DNA of 64,000 nucleotides from JAHZMA01 sp965205905 (GCA_965205905.1 CBDBHZ010000012.1:515726-579725); one strand, 5' to 3'. Counted from the first letter of the stretch, positions 43,663 to 52,927 are shown. Made by a program: numbers and translations. The notes: generated by a model from the sequence alone, not told the origin.

Positions 43663-43696
43663 CCCTTCCTTGTTTTAATAAGGAAGGGATTTTTTT
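43663..43696 (+). terminator. Rho-independent terminator after flgH
   Basis: Perfect 9-bp stem CCCTTCCTT / AAGGAAGGG (43663-43671 and 43680-43688) with an 8-nt loop, followed by seven T. Ends the flgF-G-A-H operon. Confidence 0.92.
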
Positions 43697-43709
43697 CTTG
43701 CCCTTAATA

Positions 43710-43738
43710 GAATAATATTGCATAGTAAGATATTATTC
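43710..43738. repeat. Inverted repeat, 9-bp arms
   Basis: GAATAATAT (43710-43718) and ATATTATTC (43730-43738) are exact inverse copies around an 11-bp centre, in the spacer before the frameshifted accessory gene. It has no T-run, so operator-like rather than terminator-like. Confidence 0.55.
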
Positions 43739-43824
43739 GCTTTTGATTTTACTAAACTAAAGTGGTAATCAATTTGAATATTTAAAGTAAGATAATTCTA
43801 GTCCTGAAAAAGCAATAATTAGAT

Positions 43825-44707
43825 ATGATTGATGCATTACAAGGTCATGCAATAGATGTTGAAGTTTTTGCGCCATATTACTTGCCCTTAAAATCATTAA
43901 AGCATGCAAATTATATCGTAAATGGTGGATGCAAGCTAAATGATGAACCCTTGATAGCTGATAGATACAAGATTGTTTTGAGAAATACTTGTTGCCGACA
44001 CCCCTATCATACAGCAAGCTAAAGATTTTATGTTTCATGATAATACTGTTGCGACTAAAGAGTTGTTAGAGTGGTTTGGGATTGTAGCTGGTGGTAGTTG
44101 CACTATCATCTATCTTATAAAGAAGTTTCATGGCAAAAAAATCAATGAATCACAATTATTCGGAACAAGATGAAAAAGGCAATACAACCATCGATTTCGG
44201 TAATAACAACAAATTAGAAAATGTAAATATGAATATTATAAACATTTATAATGACACAGATTTTAGAAAAGAAGCACAAAAAGCATTAGCGCCATTAGAT
44301 AATGATGGTATCGATACCATCGAATTTGGTGAAAAAGAAACGCCTCACAATACATTAAAAAAGATGAATACAAACCTTTTGCAGAATATAATGTTGAAAT
44401 GAAGCCACAAAAGAATTTAAACCACAAACCACAGAACGTTACTTAACAATTCATAGCCCTATCTTTGATGCAAATTTTAACCATTGGGATTTTATTTTAT
44501 CTGGCATAAAAATTAATGTCGATATTTCTGAAACGAATATAGCACAGCAAACTATAATGCGTGGTCGCGTGAATATTGATGATACATATAGGGTGATGCT
44601 AGAAGAAACACAATATAAAACTCCTAAAGGGCAATTTTACTAAATATAAAATATTAGAAGTAATAAGTTTTGATGAAAGCGAAGCACAAAATGAAATGGA
44701 TGTTTAA
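43825..44707 (+). pseudogene. Accessory hypothetical protein gene, about five frameshifts
   Basis: Joining frames gives ~290 residues in one line: MIDALQGHAIDVEVFAPYY ... LKHANYIVNGG, then ILVADTPIIQQAKDF, a short hydrophobic segment (GIVAGGSCTIIYLIKK), RKEAQKALAPLDNDGID, and finally TERYLTIHSPIFDANF ... YKILEVISFDE. The C-terminal part resembles a widespread hypothetical family found in accessory regions (segment APLxxDGID, then a domain on 'SPxFxxxxxW'); I know of no assigned function. Shifts fall near 43981, 44145, 44360 (A6), 44404 and 44627 (G3). Some need an extra base, others a missing one. True decay or assembly error. Confidence 0.55.
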
Positions 44708-44709
44708 TG

Positions 44710-44739
44710 TTGAGTAACATGGTATAGACACCATCTCAA
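44710..44739 (+). promoter_or_regulatory. Hairpin directly upstream of rsmB
   Basis: TTGAG-taac-ATGGT-atagac-ACCAT-CTCAA folds into two stacked 5-bp stems with a one-sided 4-nt bulge and ends five bases before the rsmB ATG. It occupies the place where a Shine-Dalgarno would be, and no SD is visible, so it could affect rsmB translation. Confidence 0.4.
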
Positions 44740-44744
44740 TCACG

Positions 44745-46049
44745 ATGAACCATATTCCCTCACCACGCTTTATTGCTGTGAAGCATATTGTCGCGCTAAT
44801 TGGCGATAAAAAGCAACCCGCTTGGAACACCGAACAGATGAGCGAGCGTGATAGAAATTTCACGCATTTGCTTTATAAGGGCGTATTGCGCCATTATTAT
44901 CCGCTACAAAGCACTCTTAAATTGCTTGCCAAGCGTCCGCCCACATTGCATTTTTACCGTGCGCTGTTATTGGCGGCTCTGTATGAATTGCTGATACTTG
45001 AAAAGCAAGATTTCGCTGTGGTGAATAGCTATACCCAGCTTGCCAAAAAAAATGGTGCGGGGTTATCGCCAACGCCTCAAGTAACGGGCTTCATCAATGC
45101 CATCTTGCGTGAGGTGAGCAATAATCGTCAACAATGGCAGGAAAAAATCGCTGGCTTCTCGCCCCTGCCCGATTGGCTTGATAAAAGATGGCGCAAAAAT
45201 TTTGCTGATGATTATCCGCAAATGATTAAAAGCATCATGCAAACGCCAAAGCTAGGGATTACAGTTAAACAAAACCCGCAACAATGGTGCGATGTTTTTC
45301 AGCAAGCGGGCAAGCAAGCAACGCCATTTATTTGCCGATACATTGATGCTAGATTTTGATGGTAAAATCAGCGCGCTTGAAGGTTACGATAAGGGCGAAT
45401 GGTGGGTGCAGAATATCAGCTCGTATCTTGCGGCGCATTTGCTAGGCGATGTTAGCGGTAAAAATATTCTTGATTTATGTGCCGCCCCCGGTGGTAAAGC
45501 CGCCTATCTTGCCAATAAACAAGCAAAGCTGACGGTGCTAGATAGCAAAGAAAAACGTATGCAACGCTTGCAAGAAAATTTCACAAGGCTGAAACTTGAA
45601 AACACCCCTATCATTGCTGATATGCTCACCTATCAAACCGATATGCTTTATGATGCAATCTTGCTAGATGCCCCCTGCACCGCACTTGGCACATTACGCC
45701 ATAATCCCGATATTCTGCTCACCCGCAAGCATGAAGATATTAAAATATGCGCGCAAACGCAAACAACAATGCTGAAACAAGCATGGCAATGGCTGAAACC
45801 AAAGGGCATGATGATTTATGCAGTTTGTTCATTAGAACCCGAAGAAGGGGTTGATATTATCACGGCATTTTTAGAAGCGAATGATGATGCCGAACTTTCT
45901 TTCATCGCGCCCTGCTGAATTGCCTGATTTTGTGCCAAAGCAACGCGCAAAGGATAATAAAGATAAGTAAAAGCACAGTGCGGCTAATGCCACATTATCA
46001 TGTGGCAATGGATGGTTTTTTCATCGCACGGCTTTATAAGCGCTCATAA
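44745..46049 (+). pseudogene. rsmB: 16S rRNA m5C967 methyltransferase RsmB, three frameshifts
   Basis: Full-length RsmB (~434 residues) is recovered over three +1 shifts near 45295-45340, 45905 and 45965. It has an N-terminal NusB-like domain (RNFTHLLYKGVLRHYY), SAM motif LDLCAAPGGKAAYL, catalytic DAPCTALG and the second cysteine in YAVCSLEPEEG. The C-terminal signature VRLMPHYHVAMDGFFIARL ends at 46049. Each break is one extra base. All catalytic elements remain intact across the frames, which argues for recent or artefactual indels. Confidence 0.85.
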
Positions 46050-46198
46050 ATAATAATAAACTTATTGACAAAAGCCTAAAAACTAGAATAATATGATAGT
46101 ATGAATCGAGATACTACCACAATATAGCGATGTAACGCATACTAATATCACGCCCTCCATATGAGCAATATTAACGTGCTTCCCAACATGATAACATC

Positions 46199-46852
46199 AT
46201 GCCGCAACGCGATGGCGTGATGCTGGTGATATCCTCACCATCAGGGGCGGGCAAAACCACTTTAAGCCGTGCTTTATTACAAAAGCACTCTGATAGTCTA
46301 AAATTATCAGTATCGGTAACCACCCGTGCGCCACGTAGCAATGAAGTTGAAGGGTGTGCATTATCATTTCGTCAGTGATAGCACAATTCCAATCCATGAT
46401 TGATAATGATGAATTTTTGGAACATGCCACCGTGTTTAAGCATCGCTATGGCACACCACGCAAACAGATTGAACAGACGCTTGCTAATGGGCATGATGTG
46501 ATGTTTGATATTGATTGGAATGGCACCCAACAGCTAAAAGAAAATGCGAATAACCCACCTGTTACGGTGTTTATTCTACCGCCTAGCAAAATATTGCAAT
46601 CAAGGTTAAAAAGCCGTGCCGCCGATAGCGACGAAGCGATTGCTTATCGCATGGCGCAAGCCCCTGCTGAACTCAGCCATTATCAAGAATATGACTATAT
46701 CATCATCAATGACGACCTCAACCATTCTTGTGGCACAATTAGAGGCGATTTTAACTGCTGAACGCACCAAGCGTATCCGCTATAAACAGCTTGCTGCTTT
46801 CGTTAAAAATATCAGTGATGACGATGTTTCTAACCAAACACCCCAATCATAA
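46199..46852 (+). pseudogene. gmk: Guanylate kinase, three frameshifts
   Basis: GMP phosphorylation to GDP, normally essential. The P-loop SSPSGAGKTT and VSVTTRAPRSNEVEG are in the first frame. +1 shifts near 46355 and 46396 lead to HYHFVS and then MIDNDEFLEHATVFKHRYGT, DVMFDIDWNGTQQL and ILPPS. A further +1 shift near 46725 leads to LVAQLEAILTAERTKRIRY and the stop at 46852. The exact start is uncertain because no SD is visible before 46199. Disruption of such a gene is hard to reconcile with a living cell unless a second copy exists or the indels are errors. Confidence 0.85.
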
Positions 46853-46864
46853 AAGATAAAAAAT

Positions 46865-47960
46865 ATGGCATTAAATTGTGGAATTGTTGGCTTGCCCAAT
46901 GTTGGTAAATCAACCTTATATAATGCGTTATCGCAACAGGCACATGCGGAATCGGCGAATTATCCGTTCTGCACGATAGAACCCAATGTGGGGCGCGTGC
47001 CAGTAGCCGATGCACGGCTTGATAAAATTGCCGCTTTGGCAAATTCGGCTGAAACCATCCCTGCTGTGTTAGAAATTATTGATATTGCGGGGTTGGTGCG
47101 CGGGGCATCAAAAGGCGAAGGGCTAGGCAATCAGTTTTTAGCGCATATCCGCGAAGTTGATGCGATTATCCATTTGTTACGCTGTTTTGATGATAGCAAT
47201 ATCACCCATGTTGAGGGCAATGCCGACCCTCTGCGCGATGCCGAAATTATCGCGACCGAGCTGATGCTTGCCGATTTGGCAAGTTTAGAAAAGCAACGCG
47301 AACGGTTGGTAAAGATTGCCCGCAGTGGCGATAAAGATGCCCGTAATTTGCTTGCTTTTGTGGAGAAAATCATCCCCTTGCTAGAAGCTGGCACAATGCT
47401 GAAAAATCATGATTTTGATGCTGATGAGCTTATCATGCTGAAATCTCTGCATATGTTAAGCCATAAGCCGATACTTTATATCGCCAATGTTGACGAGGAT
47501 TCTGTGGTGAGCGGCAATCATCATTCAAAGGCGGTGTTTGAACATGCCAAGCAAGAAGGCAGTCAGGCATTATTGGTATCGGCGGCGATTGAGGCCGAAC
47601 TTATCGCCCTACCCGAAGATGAGCAACAGGATTTTCTTGAAACATTGGGTTTGCAAGAAACATCTTTGAAGCGCATCATTCAAGGGGCGGCGGAATTGTT
47701 AAATCTCATCACCTATTTTACTGCTGGACCAAAAGAAGCAAGAGCATGGCATATCACCAAAGGCACGGCGCGCACCCGATGCGGCGGGGGTAATTCATAG
47801 CGATTTTGCGCGTGGCTTTATCAGTGCGGAAATTATCAGCTACGAAGATTATCTGCAAGGTGGCGAAAAACACGCGAAAGAAAACGGCAAGCTACGGATT
47901 GAAGGGCGCGATTATATCATGCAAGACGCCGATATCACCCATTTTAGATTTAATGTGTGA
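46865..47960 (+). pseudogene. ychF: Redox-regulated ATPase YchF, one frameshift near the C-terminus
   Basis: Obg-family P-loop protein associated with ribosomes. G1 motif GLPNVGKS (residues 9-16), IDIAGLVRGASKGEGLGNQFL and the NVDEDS-type specificity motif are intact in the first ~300 residues. After KGT the frame breaks in GGCGCGCACCC (~47,768-47,775). Removing one base restores APDAAGVIHSDFARGFISAEI and the terminal TGS domain ending HFRFNV at 47960. Its stop abuts the stop of the convergent methyltransferase gene with no spacer. Confidence 0.92.
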
Positions 47961-49394
47961 TTAACCAATATTGCTAGGATAGGCTTTGATATCCGCCACA
48001 ATATCAGCAAGCTTTCCGCTTACCCATTCATGTTTATTATCGTATTTTTCATGAATATATTTTTCAATCGCGCGAAAATGCGGTGTGTGCAAGCTATATT
48101 CTAGCTGATAATCACGATTAGGGTCAGCGGTTTGATAGCTACCCAACCGCGCTTTAACATTTTTTGCAATGCCAACCTTATACTCGCCTTGATACTGCTT
48201 ATGCGAAATCACATACACATATTTTTGCAATGAATCATTCGCACCTGCATCGGTGCGTTTAGGGGGCGTTGTCGTGTAATTGATTAAATTTTCATGAAAT
48301 AAAGAATCTGACCATTCTACTTCTTTGGCGAGTCGCTTTTCTACCAGTTCATACGCCTTATGGGATACATCAATTCCCACCCATTGCCGTTTTAATTTTT
48401 CAGAAGCAACGCAAGTTGTTGCACAGCCACAAAATGGGTCTAACACAATATCGCCCTCACTACTTGATGCCTTAATAATACGTTCTAGTAACGCGAGGGG
48501 TTTTTGCGTAGGATATTTGGTTTTTTCATTTTCTTTCATGGTATTGGTTGAAATATCAGCCCATAGATTTTGAATTTGATTGCCTTCATCGTCATCCATG
48601 TATTTTTTAACATACGGTTTTTTATGTTTTATAGGGTCATATATAATTTTATTATCAGCCACAGCTTCATCAATTTTTTCTTGTGACCAAAACATTCTGC
48701 CAATAGGCGAGGTTACTTTATGCCCAAAAACCATTCTTGTATTTTGTTTGCCCTTGCCATCTATTTTTTCTAACCTATAATGCCTGCCTGTTTTTTCTTC
48801 ACGATAAGGAAAATAGCTGGCATCTTCGCGGGGGACAAAAACATTCTTAAATTGATGGGTATCTGATTTTTGATAATAAAAAATTGAATCTGTAATTCTG
48901 CCAAATTTCATACCATCATTATGTGCCGACGTTCTTTTCCAAGTGACTTCATTTTTGAAGTTTTTTTCACCAAAAATAATATCCAATAATAATTTCAAAT
49001 AATGGCTCATGGTGGAATCGCAATGCAAATAAATGCAACCTGTTTGCTTTAAGATGCGGTGCATTTCTAACAATCTAATTGCCATATAAGCCAAATAACA
49101 AAAATTATAGATGTAATATTTATTGGTGCTGATAAGCTTTACACCATTCAAGAAATTATACAATTCGGGATTATCTTCACTAATGGTTTGCAACCACTCA
49201 TCTTTTACATCTTCTTCCCTGAAATAATCCTTAAAACCTGCACCTTCTGCCGAGCTTCCTATGGGTGCGGTGAATTTTTTATCTTTGTTAAAGGGCGGGT
49301 CAAGATAAATCAAATCGATAGAATCACTATTGATGCCTTGTAATATATCAATATTATCACGGCAAAAAATAGTCCGATTTTCAATATTCAGCAT
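47961..49394 (-). CDS. Beta-class DNA methyltransferase with C-terminal T5orf172/GIY-YIG-like domain
   Basis: 477 residues. Catalytic motif IV DPPF (32-35) comes first and the SAM motif LDPFCGCATT (~315-325) late, the beta-class order of N6-adenine/N4-cytosine methyltransferases. A KYPTQKPLALLERII segment precedes motif I, as is usual. Residues ~390-465 (KYVYVISHKQYQGEYKVGIAKNVKARLGSYQTADP and RAIEKYIHEKY) resemble the T5orf172/MUG113 branch of GIY-YIG domains, found fused to various DNA-modifying proteins. SD GGAG before ATG 49394. No cognate restriction subunit adjoins, so it could be an orphan methylase or a self-contained modification-nuclease fusion. Confidence 0.85.
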   Translation of the reverse strand: MLNIENRTIFCRDNIDILQGINSDSIDLIYLDPPFNKDKKFTAPIGSSAEGAGFKDYFREEDVKDEWLQTISEDNPELYNFLNGVKLISTNKYYIYNFCYLAYMAIRLLEMHRILKQTGCIYLHCDSTMSHYLKLLLDIIFGEKNFKNEVTWKRTSAHNDGMKFGRITDSIFYYQKSDTHQFKNVFVPREDASYFPYREEKTGRHYRLEKIDGKGKQNTRMVFGHKVTSPIGRMFWSQEKIDEAVADNKIIYDPIKHKKPYVKKYMDDDEGNQIQNLWADISTNTMKENEKTKYPTQKPLALLERIIKASSSEGDIVLDPFCGCATTCVASEKLKRQWVGIDVSHKAYELVEKRLAKEVEWSDSLFHENLINYTTTPPKRTDAGANDSLQKYVYVISHKQYQGEYKVGIAKNVKARLGSYQTADPNRDYQLEYSLHTPHFRAIEKYIHEKYDNKHEWVSGKLADIVADIKAYPSNIG

Positions 49395-49527
49395 TTAATT
49401 CTCCGCATGAGACTACTCACTTTAATGATTTTATATATCGGTGTATTTTATCATAATCCGTTGGGTAATGAAATAGATATTGTGAGTTTCATGGTGTTTA
49501 TAAACGCCTTTGTGTTGACGAATCTAG

Positions 49528-49692
49528 CGACAGGCACCGCCAGCGTTTTGAAACACAGCGGGGGGGATTATTAAGGGGGGTCGCAACAAGGTGGGTGTCC
49601 AACGGACATACCCACCGAGAAGTTGCGCCGCACCCCCCTTGATACATAAAACCTAAACCGCAAAGCCCCCCATATATTAATGTGATGAGACA
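49528..49692 (+). repeat. Left inverted repeat of the ABC-3C cassette
   Basis: Reverse complement of the right copy. The inner 35 bp (49658-49692) match 52955-52989 at 31 of 35 positions, both reading CCGCAAAGC...CCATAT...AATGTGATGAGACA in this orientation. The outer end (49528-49544, GCGACAGGCACCGCCAG) matches 53202-53218 at 16 of 17. Between them both copies carry the same nested hairpin. Confidence 0.75.
49573..49640. repeat. Nested palindrome in the left inverted repeat
   Basis: Three stacked perfect stems: AAGGGGGGT / ACCCCCCTT, CGCAAC / GTTGCG and GGTGGGT / ACCCACC, with a further GTCC-AAC-GGAC tip. A 4-nt bulge (CCGC) lies on one side between the outer and middle stems. The same plan occurs at 53006-53073. 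Confidence 0.85.
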
Positions 49693-49741
49693 CGCACGAT
49701 TTTAGTGCTGACGAATCTTGAAACAGGCACCGTCATCAAGT

Positions 49742-49777
49742 GAAAAAACACCCCTCATCATAAAATGATGAGGGGTG
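49742..49777 (-). terminator. Hairpin terminator for leftward transcription
   Basis: Perfect 12-bp stem CACCCCTCATCA / TGATGAGGGGTG with loop TAAAA. On the minus strand it is followed by TGTTTTTTC. Nothing T-rich follows on the plus strand. Confidence 0.65.
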
Positions 49778-49783
49778 AGTGCT

Positions 49784-49930
49784 GTCGCGCCGTTTTTATT
49801 GTATTAGCGGTTGTTAACCAAATAAGCGTTTCATCAATGCACAGAATTTCAAGGCATCAACAAAAAAGCTACTAGAAAACTCTAGTAGCTGGGAATTGAT
49901 AACCGCCAATAAAATAAAAAACGGCGCGAC
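49784..49930. repeat. Long imperfect palindrome with a central perfect hairpin
   Basis: Arms 49784-49818 and 49895-49930 are inverse copies of a sequence like GTCGCGCCGTTTTTATT..TAGCGGTT. In the centre, AGCTACTAGA / TCTAGTAGCT (49867-49890) is a perfect 10-bp stem followed on the minus strand by six T, another leftward terminator shape. Confidence 0.65.
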
Positions 49931-50178
49931 GCTTTTTGGCGCGGACGCTTGGACATATAGCGCCACTTCCCAGCCAAGCTGAGATGGGCGCACCATTGAC
50001 ACAAAAATATTAAGAAATGCGTCAATCACGGTGATGCAACCGTATTTTATTGAGAGGTTATCATGCCCCACGCTAGAAAACTTTTCAAACGATAGAGTAA
50101 TTATAGAGGGTATGGGGGAATAATGCAAGGGAATAAAAAAATATAGCATATATCGCACCTTACAATTACAACAATTAT

Positions 50179-50976
50179 ATGTTAAAAGTAGGAAAGGTTA
50201 AAAATTTAGAGAAAAAGAGCGTGGCAGATAATAAGAAACATCCAACATATCCTACAAAGATTTCATTAGCCATGCTTTCTGGGAATCAATGTGCGATGCC
50301 AGATTGTCATAAACTTTTAAAGGAAAAAAACTCTAATAATCGTAACATAGGCAAAGCGGCACATATTTATGGCTTAAACGAAGACTCAGCGCGTTATAAA
50401 GCTGACATGACAGATGAAGAAAGAAATCATATAGATAATTTATTATATCTATGCCCTAACTGTCATGAAAAAGTAGATGAAACAAATCCAGAAGATTACC
50501 CCGTTGAATATTTAATCAAAATTAAAAAGGAACATCAAAAATCTGCATTCGAAACAACGGAGCGCAGTATGTCTGAAGTTGGTTTTGCTGAACTGGAGGT
50601 GGTTGTAAAAGCTGTTGTTTCTGCTGCTCATTACGATGCTTCCAATACATTTGAAATTACTCCTCCTAAAGAAAAAATGGAAAAAAATAAATTCACAAAT
50701 ACACTAAAAAACTTTATAACCCCAGCTTTCATGAAAACTTCTGAAGTTAAACAATACATAAAAACTTTTGCACAAGCATATCCTAAATTTCCTGAAAGAC
50801 TTGCTCAGGGATTTAAAAATAAATATAATGAACTCAGTAATACTTATTCTGGAGATGCTTTATTTTGGAAGATTTATGAGTTTGCGAATGATGGCAGACA
50901 AGGAGAAGTGGAAAAAGCAGCAGCACTTGCAATTATAGTCTACTTTTTTGAAGCATGTGAGATATTTGAAAAATGA
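50179..50976 (+). CDS. HNH-domain protein of an ABC-three-component system
   Basis: 265 residues. HNH/zinc motif: C38-x4-C43 (QCAMPDC), GKAAHIYG with H62, then N87 and LCPNCHEKVD with C92, C95 and H96. The C-terminal half is helical with a conserved-looking end (ALFWKIYEFANDGRQGEVEKAAALAIIVYFFEACEIFEK). It is translationally coupled (ATGA) to the small middle-component gene, which is coupled to an ABC ATPase gene. This is the gene order of ABC-3C conflict systems, in which the HNH protein is the likely effector nuclease. The start is uncertain: no SD before ATG 50179; GTG 50221 is an alternative. Very AT-rich compared with the neighbours. Confidence 0.85.
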   Translation: MLKVGKVKNLEKKSVADNKKHPTYPTKISLAMLSGNQCAMPDCHKLLKEKNSNNRNIGKAAHIYGLNEDSARYKADMTDEERNHIDNLLYLCPNCHEKVDETNPEDYPVEYLIKIKKEHQKSAFETTERSMSEVGFAELEVVVKAVVSAAHYDASNTFEITPPKEKMEKNKFTNTLKNFITPAFMKTSEVKQYIKTFAQAYPKFPERLAQGFKNKYNELSNTYSGDALFWKIYEFANDGRQGEVEKAAALAIIVYFFEACEIFEK

Positions 50977-51200
50977 TATTACCTACTAAACATATAAACG
51001 AGCATGAAGCTCTTATCGGGGTTGGTGCTATTATCTTAAAACAATTATCTGCCGAAACTGATTTATCTGTATTGTGGGACGATATAAAAGAAAATTCTGC
51101 AGTTGGTAATTATGAAAGATTTATATTGGGATTGAATTTTCTCTTTTTGTTAGGGCTTATCAATATAAAAAATAATAAAATAACGCAGGTATTGCTATGA
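50973..51200 (+). CDS. ABC-3C middle component (MC6-like)
   Basis: 75 residues: MILPTKHINEHEALIGVGAIILKQL, then LSVLWDDIKE and a hydrophobic helix RFILGLNFLFLLGLINIKNN. It matches my recollection of the small ABC-three-component middle-component proteins (type 6), all starting MILPTKHI and thought to bridge effector and ATPase. Overlaps both neighbours by ATGA, so the three proteins are probably made in fixed ratio. Confidence 0.8.
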   Translation: MILPTKHINEHEALIGVGAIILKQLSAETDLSVLWDDIKENSAVGNYERFILGLNFLFLLGLINIKNNKITQVLL

Positions 51201-52927
51201 TACATAAGATATATGCAAATATGGATGCATTCAAGCCAATTAAATTCAAAGCTGGTTTAAATCTCATTCTTGCTGATACAACAGCTGATTCTGGAGAAAA
51301 AGATAGCAGAAATGGTGTCGGAAAAACTTCACTTATTAATATTATTGATTTTTGTTTAGGTGCTAACCTTGATAGCAAAAAATTACCTACCAAATATATA
51401 AAAGAATGGGTGTTTTATATTGAACTTGACCTTGCAGGACACACTATAAAAGCATCTAGGAGTATACAAGAGTATAAAAACATTACGCTTACTGGGGATA
51501 CAAAATTTATTTCAGAAGAACTTAATATTCCACATAATATGCTGCCTGACTATACCATTGATAACGATAAATGGAAACTTATTTTAGGAAAGCACTTATT
51601 TGGATTAAGTCTTGAAAATAAAAAGTATCACCCAACATTTCGGTTGCTCATGTCTTATTTTGCGAGGAATCATAAAAGTGATTATATTGAAGCATTTCAA
51701 ACCTCAAGCACCAAAAATAGTTGGCAAAAACAAGTAAGCAATTCGTATTTATTAGGATTAAATTGGAAACACTCTGTAGCGTTACAAGACATTGTGGATG
51801 AAAAGAAAGAAATAACGGATGCAAAAAAAATATACAATGATCCAAAACTCTCACGTGGAAGATTAGAAACCAAAAAATTACATTTAGAAAAAGAGGTGAA
51901 AGATAGAGAGGAAGAACTTGCAACATTTAAAATCCACCCCCAATATCAAGAAATTCAAAATAATGTCAATTCACTGACACAGGTTATTCATGAGTTAGCT
52001 AATGAAAATATTTTTCTTAAACGCAAATTAACGCAATATGAAGATTCTATTATTACAGAAAAACCACCTGAAATGTTAAATGTTGAAGCTTTATATAAAG
52101 AAGCAAATTTACATTTTGGTGATGTCGTAAAAAAAACACTTGCCGATGCAAAAGCATTTCATTCTCAAATTATTCAAAATCGTAAAAGTTTTCTTGAAGT
52201 TGAAATTTTAGAATTGAAGAATAAAATTATTAAGAACAATAAAAATCTTGAGAAAGATAGTAATGAACGTGCAAACTTGATGATTATCTTACAAGAACAT
52301 AATGCACTTGATGAATTTACACGACACCAAGAACTTTTTATTCAAAAGAAACTTGAACTTGAACGTATAATAGAGAAACTATCAAATTTCATCCAAATAG
52401 ATACATCAAATGATGATATTAAAACGCGCACAATGGAATTGGTAAAAAAAATAAAAAGAGATTATGACGGAGCCTACTTCAAAAAAGCACAAGCGATAGA
52501 AACTTTTAACGAAAATTCTCAAAAACTTTACAATGAAACAGGCAATTTAACAATCAGTGTATCAGATAAGGGAAAATACGACCTTGATGTAGATATTCCA
52601 AAAGGTAATAGTGAAGGCGTAGGTAAAATGAAAATATTTTGCTATGATTTGATGTTGGTAAAACTTTTTTCGCACAACGATATGATTGATTTTTTAATTC
52701 ATGATAGCACCATCTTTGATGGTGTGGATAGCAGGCAAGTAGCCCGTGCATTAGAGCATGCTCATCAAATAGGTGACGAAAATAATTTTCAATATATTTG
52801 CACATTTAATTCTGATAACTTACCCACAGATGAGCTTAGTGATAAAACTATTATTGAGAATGCTACAAGATTAACATTACATGATAAAGACCCTAAAGGA
52901 AGTCTATTAGGTTTTGAATTTAAATAA
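51197..52927 (+). CDS. ABC-3C ATPase, SMC/RecN-like with DUF2326 C-terminus
   Basis: 576 residues. N-terminal half-ATPase with Walker A RNGVGKTS (G40-T44) after the usual INLIL strand, a central coiled coil at ~195-425 (Lys/Glu-rich heptads), and a C-terminal half with a signature-like EGVGKMKIFCYDLM and Walker B-type FLIHDS (D503). This is the arrangement of DUF2326 ATPases of ABC-3C systems, which presumably sense unusual nucleic acid and activate the effector. Last gene of the operon; no obvious terminator within 70 bp, but a large palindrome begins 79 bp downstream. Confidence 0.87.
   Translation: MIHKIYANMDAFKPIKFKAGLNLILADTTADSGEKDSRNGVGKTSLINIIDFCLGANLDSKKLPTKYIKEWVFYIELDLAGHTIKASRSIQEYKNITLTGDTKFISEELNIPHNMLPDYTIDNDKWKLILGKHLFGLSLENKKYHPTFRLLMSYFARNHKSDYIEAFQTSSTKNSWQKQVSNSYLLGLNWKHSVALQDIVDEKKEITDAKKIYNDPKLSRGRLETKKLHLEKEVKDREEELATFKIHPQYQEIQNNVNSLTQVIHELANENIFLKRKLTQYEDSIITEKPPEMLNVEALYKEANLHFGDVVKKTLADAKAFHSQIIQNRKSFLEVEILELKNKIIKNNKNLEKDSNERANLMIILQEHNALDEFTRHQELFIQKKLELERIIEKLSNFIQIDTSNDDIKTRTMELVKKIKRDYDGAYFKKAQAIETFNENSQKLYNETGNLTISVSDKGKYDLDVDIPKGNSEGVGKMKIFCYDLMLVKLFSHNDMIDFLIHDSTIFDGVDSRQVARALEHAHQIGDENNFQYICTFNSDNLPTDELSDKTIIENATRLTLHDKDPKGSLLGFEFK

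Larger units (their letters stand above)
49395..50178. other. 784-bp non-coding stretch rich in palindromes
   Basis: No protein gene is supported. It contains a 29-bp direct repeat (49513-49541 and 49706-49734, 24/29 identical), the left inverted repeat of the ABC-3C cassette, two hairpins with T-runs on the minus strand and a long imperfect palindrome. The leftward reading frame at 49814-50158 contains a terminator-like hairpin and no recognisable domain. Confidence 0.6.

Noticed and set aside
49814..50158. Leftward 114-codon reading frame beside the ABC-3C operon
   Set aside because: It contains a terminator-like hairpin and one arm of a palindrome, has no ribosome-binding site, and its translation resembles no family I know; treated as non-coding.
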